Part shown: positions 53,856-62,430 of the stretch, piece by piece
Layout: every line of letters starts with the position of its first letter
How positions within the stretch are numbered: the first letter of the stretch is position 1
Source of the DNA: Streptomyces spiroverticillatus
GTDB taxonomy: Bacteria > Actinomycetota > Actinomycetes > Streptomycetales > Streptomycetaceae
Assembly (NCBI GenBank): GCA_014650415.1
Contig: BMUX01000004.1
Location: 186,001 to 250,000 of the forward strand
Direction of reading: 5' to 3'
DNA length: 64,000 bases
Notes under the pieces: model-generated
Database searches by the model: none
Told to the model about the DNA's origin: nothing
What the model saw: the letters and a program-made list of their open reading frames with translations, nothing else
Program-made: the position numbers and the translations under genes

Positions 53856-54396
53856 GTTCGACCAGTTTCACCACCGTGTTCCAGTTGCGGCTGGTGACGG
53901 TGAGGCCCTTGTTGAGCGCGGGCTTGGCGAGGGCCTCGGCGAGTTTGGAGCGGCCCAGGCCGTTGGGTGCGTAGAGGTAGAGGACCCGGTCGCCGAGGCG
54001 GAATTCCTCCGGGAGGTACGCGGCCGGGTCGAGCCCCGCGTAGCGCCCGGCGTCGAGCGGGCCCGAGGTGAAGTTGGCGTGCAGTTGCTTGCCCTCCAGT
54101 TCGGCGGCGGGGAAGGGGCAGGCGTCGGCCACGGCGCGCAGGTAGGCGTGGTCGCGGACGAGGCAGGCGACGGTGAAGCCGAAGCGCTTCTCGATCGCGG
54201 TCTCCAGGTCGCGGGCGAGTTCCTCCTCGGAGGCGGCGTCGGCGGCGGTGAAGACGGCGTTGCCACTGGCGAGGAGGGTGCTCACGTCCGTGTGCCCCAA
54301 CTCGGCCAGCAGGTCCCGCAGTTCGGCCATCGGGAGCTTCTTGGCCCCGCCGACGTTGATGCCTCTCAGGAGGGCCGCGTATCTCTTCGTCGTCAT
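53845..54396 (-). CDS. DUF1697 family protein
   Basis: The 183-residue protein starts 'YAALLRGINVGGAKKLPMAELRDLLAELG' (in part) with 'LLASGNAVFTA', the DUF1697 signature. The family is widespread and uncharacterised. The gene overlaps the end of the convergent dioxygenase gene by 11 bases. Confidence 0.93.
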   Translation of the reverse strand: MTTKRYAALLRGINVGGAKKLPMAELRDLLAELGHTDVSTLLASGNAVFTAADAASEEELARDLETAIEKRFGFTVACLVRDHAYLRAVADACPFPAAELEGKQLHANFTSGPLDAGRYAGLDPAAYLPEEFRLGDRVLYLYAPNGLGRSKLAEALAKPALNKGLTVTSRNWNTVVKLVELTA

Positions 54397-54459
54397 GTCA
54401 TGACGATAGGCGGTGCCACTGACAATCGGCCGCTGATCGCCCCCGGGCCGGAACGGCGA

Positions 54460-54531
54460 TCGGCCGCCGCGCCCCGTGGGGGAAGAGCGCGGCGGCCGAG
54501 GGCGGGCGGGGCGAGGTGGGGCTCGCCCCGC
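54460..54531 (-). terminator. Twin hairpins downstream of the subtilisin gene
   Basis: Two hairpins follow the subtilisin stop. The nearer, GCGGGGCGAG / CTCGCCCCGC (54506-54531), has a 10-bp stem. The farther, CGGCCGCCGCGC / GCGCGGCGGCCG (54461-54498), has a 12-bp stem. No long T-run, but stacked GC stems are common terminators in Streptomyces. They also lie upstream of the DUF1697 promoter. Confidence 0.65.
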
Positions 54532-54550
54532 TCACCAGGAGGAGGGGGTC

Positions 54551-55735
54551 CTACTCGACGACCTTGAGCAGCTTGTTCGCGGTGCCCGGGGAAGCGTTGG
54601 AGATCTTGTCCGGGGTGGCTCCGCCGGTGAGCGCCTCGGCGACCTGGGCCGGGGTGGCGTCCTGGTGTCCGGCCAGGTAGACCGCTGCCGCGCCGACGAC
54701 GTGCGGGGTGGCCATCGACGTACCGGAGATGGTCTTCGTACCGTCGTCGCTGTCGTTCCACGACGAGGTGATGTCCGAGCCGGGGGCGTAGATGTCCACC
54801 AGCGAGCCGAAGTTGGAGAAGCTGGACTGGGTGTCGCCCTCGGCGGAGGAGGCGACGGTGATGGCCTCCGGGACGCGGGCCGGGGAGTAGTCCTTGGCGT
54901 CGCTGGCGTCGTTCCCGGCGGCGACGGCGAAGGTGACGCCGGAGGCGATGGCCTTGCTGACGGCCGCGTCCAGGGCCGGGTCGGCGCCCCCGCCCAGGCT
55001 CATGTTGGCGACCGAGGGGCCCTTGTGGTTGGCGGTCACCCAGTCGATGCCCGCGACGACCTGCTCGGTGGTCCCGGAGCCCGAGTCGTCGAGGACGCGG
55101 ACGGCGACGATCTTCGCCTTCTTGGCGACGCCGTGCGCGGTTCCGGCGATGGTGCCGGCGACGTGGGTGCCGTGGCCGTTGCCGTCGTCGGCGTTGTCGT
55201 CGTTGTCGATGGCGTCGAAGCCGGAGGAGGCGCGGCCGCCGAAGTCCTTGTGGGTGACGCGGACCCCGGTGTCGATGACGTACGCGGTGACGCCCTCGCC
55301 CGCACTGTCGGGGTACGTGTACTTCTTGTCCGGGGCGGTGTCGGCCTGGTCGATGCGGTCGATGCCCCAGGACGGCGGGTTGTCCTGGGTGGCGTCGGCG
55401 TGGAACTTCTTGTTCTGGACGACCTTGGCGACCGCCGGGTCGGCGGCGAGCCGCTTGGCCTCGGTCGCGGTGAGGCCGGAGGCGGAGAAGCCGTTGATGG
55501 CGGAGCTGTAGTTCCGCTTGAGTTCCCCGCCGTAGGTCTTGGCGAGGGCCTTCTTGTCGGCCTTCTTGTCGAGCATCACGATGTAGCTGCCCGCCACCGC
55601 GCCCTCGGCGTTCGCGCCGTAGACGGTGCCTTCGGCGGGGGCCGCACCCGCCGTGGGGGCGGAGAGGGCGGACATGCCTGCCACGGCGGCGACGGTGGTT
55701 ATCGCCGCGATCAGCTTGGTCTTGTTCATGGCCAT
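54551..55735 (-). CDS. Secreted subtilisin-like serine protease (S8) with I9 propeptide
   Basis: The 394-residue preproprotein has a signal peptide (MAMNKTKLIAAITTVAAVAG, in full 30 or so residues ending near AGA-AP). The inhibitor_I9 propeptide is at about 48-112 ('AGSYIVMLDKKADKKALAKTYGG', in part). The catalytic domain has the triad D155 ('VIDTGV'), H188 ('GHGTHVAG') and S340 ('SGTSMATPH'), with N275 of the oxyanion hole in 'AAGND'. It should be exported and self-process. ATG 55735 has AGGAG 11 bases before; 55729 and 55756 are alternatives. Confidence 0.93.
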   Translation of the reverse strand: MAMNKTKLIAAITTVAAVAGMSALSAPTAGAAPAEGTVYGANAEGAVAGSYIVMLDKKADKKALAKTYGGELKRNYSSAINGFSASGLTATEAKRLAADPAVAKVVQNKKFHADATQDNPPSWGIDRIDQADTAPDKKYTYPDSAGEGVTAYVIDTGVRVTHKDFGGRASSGFDAIDNDDNADDGNGHGTHVAGTIAGTAHGVAKKAKIVAVRVLDDSGSGTTEQVVAGIDWVTANHKGPSVANMSLGGGADPALDAAVSKAIASGVTFAVAAGNDASDAKDYSPARVPEAITVASSAEGDTQSSFSNFGSLVDIYAPGSDITSSWNDSDDGTKTISGTSMATPHVVGAAAVYLAGHQDATPAQVAEALTGGATPDKISNASPGTANKLLKVVE

Positions 55736-55792
55736 GAAGAGGGGTCTCCTCGCCATTCTTCTGTGGGGGGAATGTGTGGGGGTAGCCCCCAA

Positions 55793-55970
55793 GGACCGGA
55801 AGCCCTCCGGGGGTTGGGTCGAAACACTGGCGGATTGACGGCGTCAGATCAAGACCTCCATACGGCCGTAATGCATTAAACAAAAATCCGTAATCAAAAA
55901 TGGGGACAGTGCAGGCCGAGTCGGACGTACCCCCAACTGGGCTTACTTCAAAGTCAGTTAACGCCTTCAC
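55793..55970 (-). promoter_or_regulatory. AT-rich promoter region of the subtilisin gene
   Basis: The interval between the subtilisin start and the terminator contains a stretch unusually rich in A and T for this genome (55861-55905). It has two ATTACGG copies on the minus strand separated by 'ATTTTTGTTTAATGC'. It is most likely the promoter with an activator or sigma-factor site. I cannot assign the hexamers. No gene is seen from 55736 to 56065. Confidence 0.4.
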
Positions 55971-56009
55971 AAAAAGCCCGCCCCTTGCGAATATCGCAAG
56001 GGGCGGGCT
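55971..56009 (-). terminator. Strong intrinsic terminator of the glycosyltransferase unit
   Basis: AGCCCGCCCCTTGCGA (55975-55990) and TCGCAAGGGGCGGGCT (55994-56009) form a perfect 16-bp stem with a three-base loop. On the minus strand the stem is followed by a T-run (five As at 55971-55975 on the plus strand). It ends the glycosyltransferase message, whose stop is 57 bases upstream. Confidence 0.93.
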
Positions 56010-56065
56010 CCTTCACTTCTTTTCTTCATCTCCGCATTTGCGGACAGAGTGAATAGGCGCTCGCG

Positions 56066-57268
56066 TTACGGGAGTTCTGACTCGATGAGATCGGCGGCGC
56101 GCCTGGTGCCGCCCTCCTTCGCCATGTCGGCCGCGATGCCCGCGAGTTTCCGGGCGATCTCGGGGTCGGAAACGAGCAACTCGCCGGTGCTGCGCAGGAG
56201 TTCGGCGGTGGCGTCCTCGGTGTCGATGCGGCGGGCGACGCCGAGGGCCTGGAGCATGTCGGCGTTGCCGAACTGGTCGACGGCCTGCGGGACGGCGATC
56301 ATCGGCGTACCGGTGGCGAGACCCTCCTGGCTGCCGCCCGCGCCCGCGTGCGTGATGAACAGGTCGGCCTGCTTGAGGATGGCCAACTGCGGTGCCCAGC
56401 GCGTCACTTCGACGTTCGCCGGGATCTCGCCGAGTTCCGACTCCTCGACGAACTTGCCGATCTGGAGCACCAGGTGCCAGCCGGGCAGGTCACCGAAGGC
56501 TCCCAGGCACTCGCGGTAGAAGGCGGGCTGCTTGGTGAAGGAGGAGCCGAGGGAGACCAGGACGACCTTCTCGGCGTCGGCGGGGCGGTGCCACTCCCCC
56601 TGGTCGGCGCGCTTGCCCTGGCAGGCGCCGACGAAGGTGTGGATCGTCTCGTCCACCCGGTCGGCGTTCGGCTGGAGCGCCTTGGGGATGAGGACGAGGG
56701 AGCGGGTGGGGGCGATGAAGGAGAAGAAGTCGTCGGCCGGCATGCCGTACTCGCGCAGCCAGTTCTGGAAGCGGTTCATGTACGCCTGGCCGCGCTCGGA
56801 GGCGAGGAGGCCCGCGTACATGGGCTTCATGACCTCTTCCTCGTACCCCTCCCAGGCGACCATGTTGGGCGAGAGCGAGATGGCGGGGACGCCCCAGCGG
56901 TGGGCGAGGATCGGGGCCGGGTAGCCGGTGATGTCGTGGATGACGAGGTCGGGTTCGTCGCCCTCGAAGGCCTTGATGAGCTGCGGGAGGGCGTGGATGC
57001 CGTTCTCCAGGAACGGCTCCAGGTTCTCCACCAGTTCGGTGCCCCAGATCTCGGGGTCGGCGTTCTCGTCGGGGAGGGTCGAGGTGTAGATCACCGGCTC
57101 GGCGCCGGTCGCGGCGACCTTCTCCGCGTACGACTCCGGGATCGCGTAGCTCACCCGGTGGCCGCGGGCGACCAGTTCGCGGACGACTTCGAGGCTCGGG
57201 TTGACGTGGCCGGGGAAGGCGATGGAGAACATGGCGATGTGCGCGGCGGCGCGAGGCGTGGCGTTCAT
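56066..57268 (-). CDS. mgt: Macrolide glycosyltransferase (MGT family)
   Basis: The 400-residue GT1 enzyme matches the macrolide-inactivating group: '[34 protein letters not shown]' (in part), '[20 protein letters not shown]', '[47 protein letters not shown]' (in part). These are the donor-binding blocks of UDP-glucose enzymes such as OleD and Mgt. It should glycosylate macrolides and perhaps other phenolic compounds in the cytoplasm, as a resistance measure. A perfect palindrome lies 16 bases before the start. Confidence 0.92.
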   Translation of the reverse strand: MNATPRAAAHIAMFSIAFPGHVNPSLEVVRELVARGHRVSYAIPESYAEKVAATGAEPVIYTSTLPDENADPEIWGTELVENLEPFLENGIHALPQLIKAFEGDEPDLVIHDITGYPAPILAHRWGVPAISLSPNMVAWEGYEEEVMKPMYAGLLASERGQAYMNRFQNWLREYGMPADDFFSFIAPTRSLVLIPKALQPNADRVDETIHTFVGACQGKRADQGEWHRPADAEKVVLVSLGSSFTKQPAFYRECLGAFGDLPGWHLVLQIGKFVEESELGEIPANVEVTRWAPQLAILKQADLFITHAGAGGSQEGLATGTPMIAVPQAVDQFGNADMLQALGVARRIDTEDATAELLRSTGELLVSDPEIARKLAGIAADMAKEGGTRRAADLIESELP

Positions 57269-57283
57269 GATCTGCACCGTATG

Positions 57284-57300
57284 CGAGACGATACGTCTCG
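57284..57300. promoter_or_regulatory. TetR-like palindromic operator upstream of mgt
   Basis: CGAGACG-ATA-CGTCTCG is a perfect inverted repeat with 7-bp arms, 16 bases before the mgt ATG. It has the length and shape of a TetR-family site and sits where a repressor would block transcription. No TetR gene is present nearby. Confidence 0.6.
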
Positions 57301-57334
57301 TGCAATCTTTTTCGGGGGCGGGTCCCTCCTGTGC

Positions 57335-57386
57335 CCGGCCCCGGGCCCGGGCCGGCGGCCAGTCCCGTTTCCGGCCCCGGGCCCGG
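57335..57386. repeat. Direct repeat of a GC palindrome after the sugar-binding gene
   Basis: CCGGCCCCGGGCCCGG occurs at 57335-57350 and again at 57371-57386, next to the stop of the binding lipoprotein. Each copy is nearly self-complementary and may fold into a hairpin that ends the minus-strand transporter message. Confidence 0.5.
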
Positions 57387-57387
57387 T

Positions 57388-58686
57388 TCAGCGCTGGTAG
57401 CGGGCGAGCACCAAGTTGCCCTCCTTCTCCAGGCGTTGGCGCAGCTCGGCCGCGTCGATCGCACCGCTGTAGAACTCCTGGTAGGCGGGGGTGGCGACCT
57501 TGTCCTTCCACTCCGGGTAGCCGCGCACGGACTGCGCGGGGGCCGAGCGCAGGTGGGCGGCGAGCGCGGTGCCGGTGGCCCAGCCGTCCTTGGGGGTGTG
57601 CAGGGAGGGGTCCTTGAGGGCCTCCTTGCCGGTGGGCAGCATCCAGTCGCCCTTGGCGAGGCGGGCCATGTTCTCCGGCGCCAGGAAGAAGTCGATGAAC
57701 TCGACGGCCTCCTTCTTGAACGGGCTGTCCTCGGCGACCGACAGGGTCTGCGGGCTGACGCCCTGGGTGAGCCCGTCCTTGCCCGCCGGGGCCGGGAGCA
57801 CCGTCCAGGGGAAGCCCTCGGGGGCCTGCTGCGAGATCTGCTGGCGGTAGGAGAAGCCGAGCGGGACCATCGCGTACTTGCCGCCGAAGAAGCCGGGGAG
57901 GGTGTCGGAGCCGCCCATGCCGAGAGTGGCGGCGGAGGCGGAGCCGTCGGTGTTCACCTGGTCGTGGACGGTGCCGGGGACGACCTCGTCGGCGTCGGTG
58001 AAGCGGATGGTGGTCTTCCCGTCGTCGCCCTGGTGGAAGAGCTCGCCGCCCGCCGACAGGCCCAGGTTCAGGGTGGCGGAGACCGGCTCCTTCAGCGGCC
58101 AGGCGACGCCGTACTTCCCCTTGCCCATGTCGGTGGTCAGCTTCTTCGCCACCTGCCGGAACTCCTCCCAGGTCCACGGCTGTTCGGGGGTGGGAACGCG
58201 GACGCCGGAGGTCTTGAGGAGCTTCTCGTTGGCCATCAGGACGCGGGGTTCCTGGAGAAAGGGGACTCCGTACACCTTCTTGTCGAAGGTGGTGGTGTCC
58301 CAGCTCTGCTGCGGGATGTCGGCCTTCAACCGGGCGGGCAGCAGCTTCGTCAGGTCGGCGAGGTAGCCGCCGTAGGAGAAGTCGGCGAGGTCGTCGGAGG
58401 CGTCGTGGATGATGTCGGGCGCCTCGCCGCCCTCGAAGGAGGTGAGGAGCTGGTCGTGGACGCTGTCCCAGCTGCCCTGGACGTACTCGACCTGGACCTT
58501 GGGGTGTGCGGCGTTCCACTCCTTCACCAGTTGCCGGTTGATGTCGACGGACTCCTTCTGCCAGGCCAGCGACTGGAAGCGCAGGTGCACCACGCCGTCC
58601 TTGTCGGGGCCGCGCTCGGCCTGCGCGCAGCCGGTGAGGAGGAGGGCGGCCGCCGCGAGGGCCGTGACCGTACGGAAGGTGCGCAT
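57388..58686 (-). CDS. Carbohydrate ABC transporter substrate-binding lipoprotein (second system)
   Basis: The 432-residue protein has the lipoprotein signal [20 protein letters not shown] (lipidated C20). The mature part is a family 1 solute-binding protein ('[21 protein letters not shown]', in part; '[17 protein letters not shown]'). It is the third gene of a minus-strand CUT1 sugar importer, after two permease genes; start and upstream stop overlap as TGATG. The order permease-permease-binding protein is the reverse of the first importer. Ligand unknown. Confidence 0.93.
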   Translation of the reverse strand: MRTFRTVTALAAAALLLTGCAQAERGPDKDGVVHLRFQSLAWQKESVDINRQLVKEWNAAHPKVQVEYVQGSWDSVHDQLLTSFEGGEAPDIIHDASDDLADFSYGGYLADLTKLLPARLKADIPQQSWDTTTFDKKVYGVPFLQEPRVLMANEKLLKTSGVRVPTPEQPWTWEEFRQVAKKLTTDMGKGKYGVAWPLKEPVSATLNLGLSAGGELFHQGDDGKTTIRFTDADEVVPGTVHDQVNTDGSASAATLGMGGSDTLPGFFGGKYAMVPLGFSYRQQISQQAPEGFPWTVLPAPAGKDGLTQGVSPQTLSVAEDSPFKKEAVEFIDFFLAPENMARLAKGDWMLPTGKEALKDPSLHTPKDGWATGTALAAHLRSAPAQSVRGYPEWKDKVATPAYQEFYSGAIDAAELRQRLEKEGNLVLARYQR

Positions 58687-59540
58687 CAGCTCTTCACCGC
58701 CCCGGCCAGCATGCCGCCCGTGATCCGCTTCTGGATGATCGCGAAGATCACCAGCGAGGGCAGGGTGGCGAGGAACGCGGCCGCGGCCAGCGGTCCGAGG
58801 TCGGCCGCCCCCTCCGCGCCGATGAAGTGGGTGAGGACGACCGGCAAGGTCTGCTTCTCCGGGGACTTGAGCAGGACGAGCGCGAAGAAGAACTCGTTCC
58901 ATGCGGTGATGAAAGCGAACAGCGCGGTGGCGACCAGTCCGGGCATGAGCAGCGGTGCGGTGACGGAGACGAGCGTACGGAGCCTGCTCGCGCCGTCGAC
59001 CGCCGCGGCCTCCTCCAGCTCGCGCGGCACGGCACGCACGTACCCGACGAGCATCCACAGCGCGAAGGGCAGCGACCAGACGACGTACACCATGATCAGG
59101 CCGGGCAGCGAGTTGATCAGGTGCAGGTTCTTCAGGATGAGGAACAGCGGGATGATCACGAGGACGAACGGGAACGCCTGGCTGACCACGACCCACCCGG
59201 TGGCGGCGGTGGTGAGCCGGGAGCGGTGGCGGGCCATCACGAAGGCCATCGGGGTGGCGATGACGACGGCGATGAGGGCGGCGGCGAGCGCCGCGATCAG
59301 GCTGTTCCCGGCGGCTTCGAGGAGGGGCTGCTCGTCGAAGGCCTGCCGGAAGTTGTCCAGGCTCGGGTCCTTGGGGATCCAGGTGGGGTGCAGGTCGCCC
59401 AGCTCGCGCGGGGACTTGAAGGCGGTCGAGATCAGCCAGAGGAACGGGAAGGCGAGGAAGACCAGGTAGGCGAGGAGCGCCAGGTACTGGCCCGCGCGCG
59501 CGGGCCTGCTGGTGCGCATGGGGCCGGAGGTGAGGCTCAT
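58686..59540 (-). CDS. Carbohydrate ABC transporter permease, MalG type (second system)
   Basis: The 284-residue permease has six membrane segments and the coupling loop '[30 protein letters not shown]' (in part). It overlaps its upstream partner as ATGA. As in the first importer, no ATPase is encoded near it. Confidence 0.93.
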   Translation of the reverse strand: MSLTSGPMRTSRPARAGQYLALLAYLVFLAFPFLWLISTAFKSPRELGDLHPTWIPKDPSLDNFRQAFDEQPLLEAAGNSLIAALAAALIAVVIATPMAFVMARHRSRLTTAATGWVVVSQAFPFVLVIIPLFLILKNLHLINSLPGLIMVYVVWSLPFALWMLVGYVRAVPRELEEAAAVDGASRLRTLVSVTAPLLMPGLVATALFAFITAWNEFFFALVLLKSPEKQTLPVVLTHFIGAEGAADLGPLAAAAFLATLPSLVIFAIIQKRITGGMLAGAVKS

Positions 59541-60472
59541 TTGTCGCCTCCCTTGAGCCGTCCCGCCAGGAACACGGCGAGGAGTACGGAGATGACGGCG
59601 ACCATGACGCAGCCCATCGCGGCGGCGTACCCGAACTGCCCGTAGCGGAAGGCCTCTTCGTAGGCGAAGAGCATCGGCAGCCGGGTGCGGCCGCCGGGGC
59701 CGCCGCTGGTCAGGACGTAGACCAGGGCGAAGGAATTGAAATTCCAGATGAAATTGAGCGCGGTGACGGACAGCGCGATCGGCTTCAGGGCGGGCCAGGT
59801 GACGGCCCGGAAGCGGCGCCAGGCGCCGGCGCCGTCGAGGGCGGCGGCCTCGTGGAGTTCGTGCGGGGTGTTCTGGAGTCCGGCGAGGAGGGCGACGGTG
59901 GTCTGCGGCATGCCGGCCCAGATGCCGACGAGGATCACGGCGGGCAGGGCGGTGGCGAGGCCCGTGAGCCAGTCGCGGCCCTCCCCCAGGCCCAGATTGC
60001 GGAGCGTCTCGTTGAGGATGCCCGCGTCGGGGTTGTAGACGAGCCGCCACATGATGCCGACGACGACCTCGGGCATCGCCCACGGGACGATCGCGAGCGC
60101 CCGCGCCAGCCAGCGGAAGCGGAGATTCTGGTTGAGCAGCAGGGCCAGGCCCAGGGCCAGCAGGAACTGGGGGATCGTGACGCCGACCGCCCAGAGCAGG
60201 CCGATCCGGAAGGAGTCCCAGAAGAGGGTGTCGTGCAGCAGGTCGGAGAAGTTGAGGGTGCCGATCCACTGGGTGGGGGCGGTGCGGCCCGACTGGGAGT
60301 CGGTGAAGGCGAGCGCGATGCCGTAGAGCAGCGGGCCGACGCTGAGGATCAGGATGGGGAGGAGCGCGGGCAGGACCAGGAACCAGGTCCCGAAGTCGGG
60401 CCTGCGTCCTCCGCCGCCCGGCTCCCGCTGTCTCGGTTTCCCGGACTGCTCCTGTGCGGTCGCCAGTGTCAC
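59537..60472 (-). CDS. Carbohydrate ABC transporter permease, MalF type (second system)
   Basis: The 311-residue permease has six membrane segments with 'ELHEAAALDGAGAWRRFRAVTWPALKPIAL' (in part) as coupling loop. GTG 60472 has AAGGAG eight bases before it and begins a Pro/Gln-rich cytoplasmic lead. It is the first gene of the operon and divergent from the phosphotransferase at 60698; the 225-base gap holds both promoters and no clear operator. Confidence 0.93.
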   Translation of the reverse strand: MTLATAQEQSGKPRQREPGGGGRRPDFGTWFLVLPALLPILILSVGPLLYGIALAFTDSQSGRTAPTQWIGTLNFSDLLHDTLFWDSFRIGLLWAVGVTIPQFLLALGLALLLNQNLRFRWLARALAIVPWAMPEVVVGIMWRLVYNPDAGILNETLRNLGLGEGRDWLTGLATALPAVILVGIWAGMPQTTVALLAGLQNTPHELHEAAALDGAGAWRRFRAVTWPALKPIALSVTALNFIWNFNSFALVYVLTSGGPGGRTRLPMLFAYEEAFRYGQFGYAAAMGCVMVAVISVLLAVFLAGRLKGGDK

Positions 60473-60697
60473 GGATGCGGCTCCTTCGGGCAGTCTGCTC
60501 ACTTCGGGCGTTTTGTACCGTTCTGGCCGTCCAGCGGCACCCGTCATCGTGCTGACGGCCCGTGGGTTCGTCAAGCCAACCTGCACGGATGCGAGACTTT
60601 GTCGGATTCGCCGCTGACGGCGCACCGGCCGAGCAGTGGCCGGCCGCCGCCGCACCGGCCGGACGCACACCACCGGGCACACGGGAGAAGCACGACG

Positions 60698-61564
60698 ATG
60701 GACGAGAAGCGCGCACGCGAGGTGCTGGAGGCCACCGGCCTCGGCGCGGGGGCGGAACTGGTGTCCCTGGGCGAGAACGCGGTGTTCGCGGTGGAGAGTC
60801 CCGACGGCTCTTTCGTGGCCAAGGTCGGCCGGGGCTCCCCGGACCTCGCGGCCCGCGCCCGGCGCGAACTGGCCGTCGGCGCGTGGCTGGCGGACGTCGG
60901 CGTCCCGGCCGTACGCCCCGCCGCCGACAAGCCGTGGCTGGTGGACGGGCACCCGGTGACGCTGTGGCACCGGCTGCCCGACGCCGTACGCCCCTCGGAG
61001 CCGCGGGACGTGGCCGAGCTGCTGAACCTCGTGCACGCGCTGCCCGCCCCGCCGTTCACGCTGCCGCCACGGGACCTGCTGGACGGGGTCGAGCGGTGGC
61101 TGCGGCTCGCGGGCGACGCCATCGACCCGGAGGACGCGGTGTATCTGCGGGGCCGCCGGGACGGCTTCGCCGCCTCCGCCGCCGCGCTCGTGCCGCATCT
61201 GCCGCAGGGCCCGATCCACGGGGACGCGCTGCCCCGCAATGTGATGGTCGGCCCCGACGGTCCGGTCCTGGTCGACCTGGAGACCTTCTCCTCGGACTTC
61301 CGCGAGCACGACCTGGTGGTGATGGCCCTCTCGCTGGACCGCTACGGGCTGCCCGAGGAGCGGTACGACGCCTTCGTCGCCACGTACGGCTGGGACGTGC
61401 GCGCGTGGGACGGCTGGACGGTGCTGCGCGGCGCCCGCGAGACGGCGAGCTGTGCCTGGGTCGCCCAGCACGCGCCGACCAACCCGAAGGCACTCGCGGA
61501 GTTCCGCCGCCGGGTGCGCTCGCTGCGGGACAACGATCCGCAGGTGCGCTGGTACCCGTTCTAA
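60698..61564 (+). CDS. Aminoglycoside phosphotransferase-like kinase
   Basis: The 288-residue protein has the APH fold: 'FVAKVGRG' with the ATP-binding Lys, catalytic 'GPIHGDALPRNVMV' and metal-binding 'VLVDLETFSSDFREHDLV', where the usual D-W-E reads D-L-E. The C-terminus 'RWYPF' and the 'LWHRLP' block are shared with a group of Streptomyces phosphotransferases of unknown substrate. ATG 60698 lies after GGGAG. It converges on the exonuclease gene. Confidence 0.87.
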   Translation: MDEKRAREVLEATGLGAGAELVSLGENAVFAVESPDGSFVAKVGRGSPDLAARARRELAVGAWLADVGVPAVRPAADKPWLVDGHPVTLWHRLPDAVRPSEPRDVAELLNLVHALPAPPFTLPPRDLLDGVERWLRLAGDAIDPEDAVYLRGRRDGFAASAAALVPHLPQGPIHGDALPRNVMVGPDGPVLVDLETFSSDFREHDLVVMALSLDRYGLPEERYDAFVATYGWDVRAWDGWTVLRGARETASCAWVAQHAPTNPKALAEFRRRVRSLRDNDPQVRWYPF

Positions 61565-61589
61565 GGGGCTCGCCGGCCCCGTGGCCCGG

Positions 61590-62330
61590 TCAGCCCTGTG
61601 TGGTGGCCGGGCTCGGGGCGCGCAGTGGCCAGGCGGGGTCGATGACGGCATCGGCGGTGCCCTTCTTCCGGAGGAACTCCTGGAAGCCGGTGGCCCAGTC
61701 CGCGTACCACCGCACCTGTTCCTGGTGCAGTTCCGGCAGGGCGAGTCCGGCGATCGTGGGGTGCCGCTCGGCTATCGCGATCGCCACCCGCACGGCCGCC
61801 AGGGCGTCCGCCGACGCCTCGTGCGCCCCGTCCAGCTCCACTCCGTACTCCACGCAGACCGCTTCGAGGGTGCGCTTGCCGCGCCGGTAGCGGTCGACGG
61901 CCCGGTCGATGGTGAGCGGGTCGACGACCGGCCCGATGCCCTGCTCCCCCGTGATCGCGGCGAGGCGGTCGCCGAGTGCGGGCAGCCCGTGCCGGGCCAG
62001 TTCGGCGGAGAGCAGCGTCAGGTCGAAGGCCGCGTTGTACGCCACGACCGGCACGCCCTGCGCCCAGTGCTCGACCAGGACGTCGGCGACCTCGTCGGCG
62101 ACCTCGCGGGCCGGGCGGCCCTCGGCGCTCGCACGCTCGGTGCTGATGCCGTGTATCGCCGTGGCCTGGGCCGGGATTCTGACGCCGGGATCGGCCAGCC
62201 ACAGCCGCCGCGCGACGACCTCCCCGCCCCGCACCTCCACGACCGCCGCGGTCACGATGCGCGACTCCAGCGGCTCCGTGCCCGTGGTCTCCAGGTCGAA
62301 GCCGATCAGCGATTCCCCGTGCCATCCCAT
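61590..62330 (-). CDS. DnaQ-like 3'-5' exonuclease
   Basis: The 246-residue protein has the DEDDh exonuclease motifs: 'IGFDLETTG' (D, E), 'YNAAFDLTLL' (D), and 'HEASADALAA' (H, D). It is a stand-alone proofreading-type exonuclease. ATG 62330 has GGAGG seven bases before it, better than the ATG at 62360. Confidence 0.92.
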   Translation of the reverse strand: MGWHGESLIGFDLETTGTEPLESRIVTAAVVEVRGGEVVARRLWLADPGVRIPAQATAIHGISTERASAEGRPAREVADEVADVLVEHWAQGVPVVAYNAAFDLTLLSAELARHGLPALGDRLAAITGEQGIGPVVDPLTIDRAVDRYRRGKRTLEAVCVEYGVELDGAHEASADALAAVRVAIAIAERHPTIAGLALPELHQEQVRWYADWATGFQEFLRKKGTADAVIDPAWPLRAPSPATTQG

Positions 62331-62430
62331 TCCTGGGCCTCCTTGAGTGTTCTCCCCCAACGGAGAACAACCCTCGCACGCAGCACTGACAATCCGGCCC
62401 GAAGATCGTCCGAAGGCGTTCGCGGAGGGC

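Noticed and set aside
61565..61580. GGGGC/GCCCC hairpin between the convergent phosphotransferase and exonuclease genes
   Set aside because: Only five pairs and no T-run; such stems arise often by chance at this G+C.
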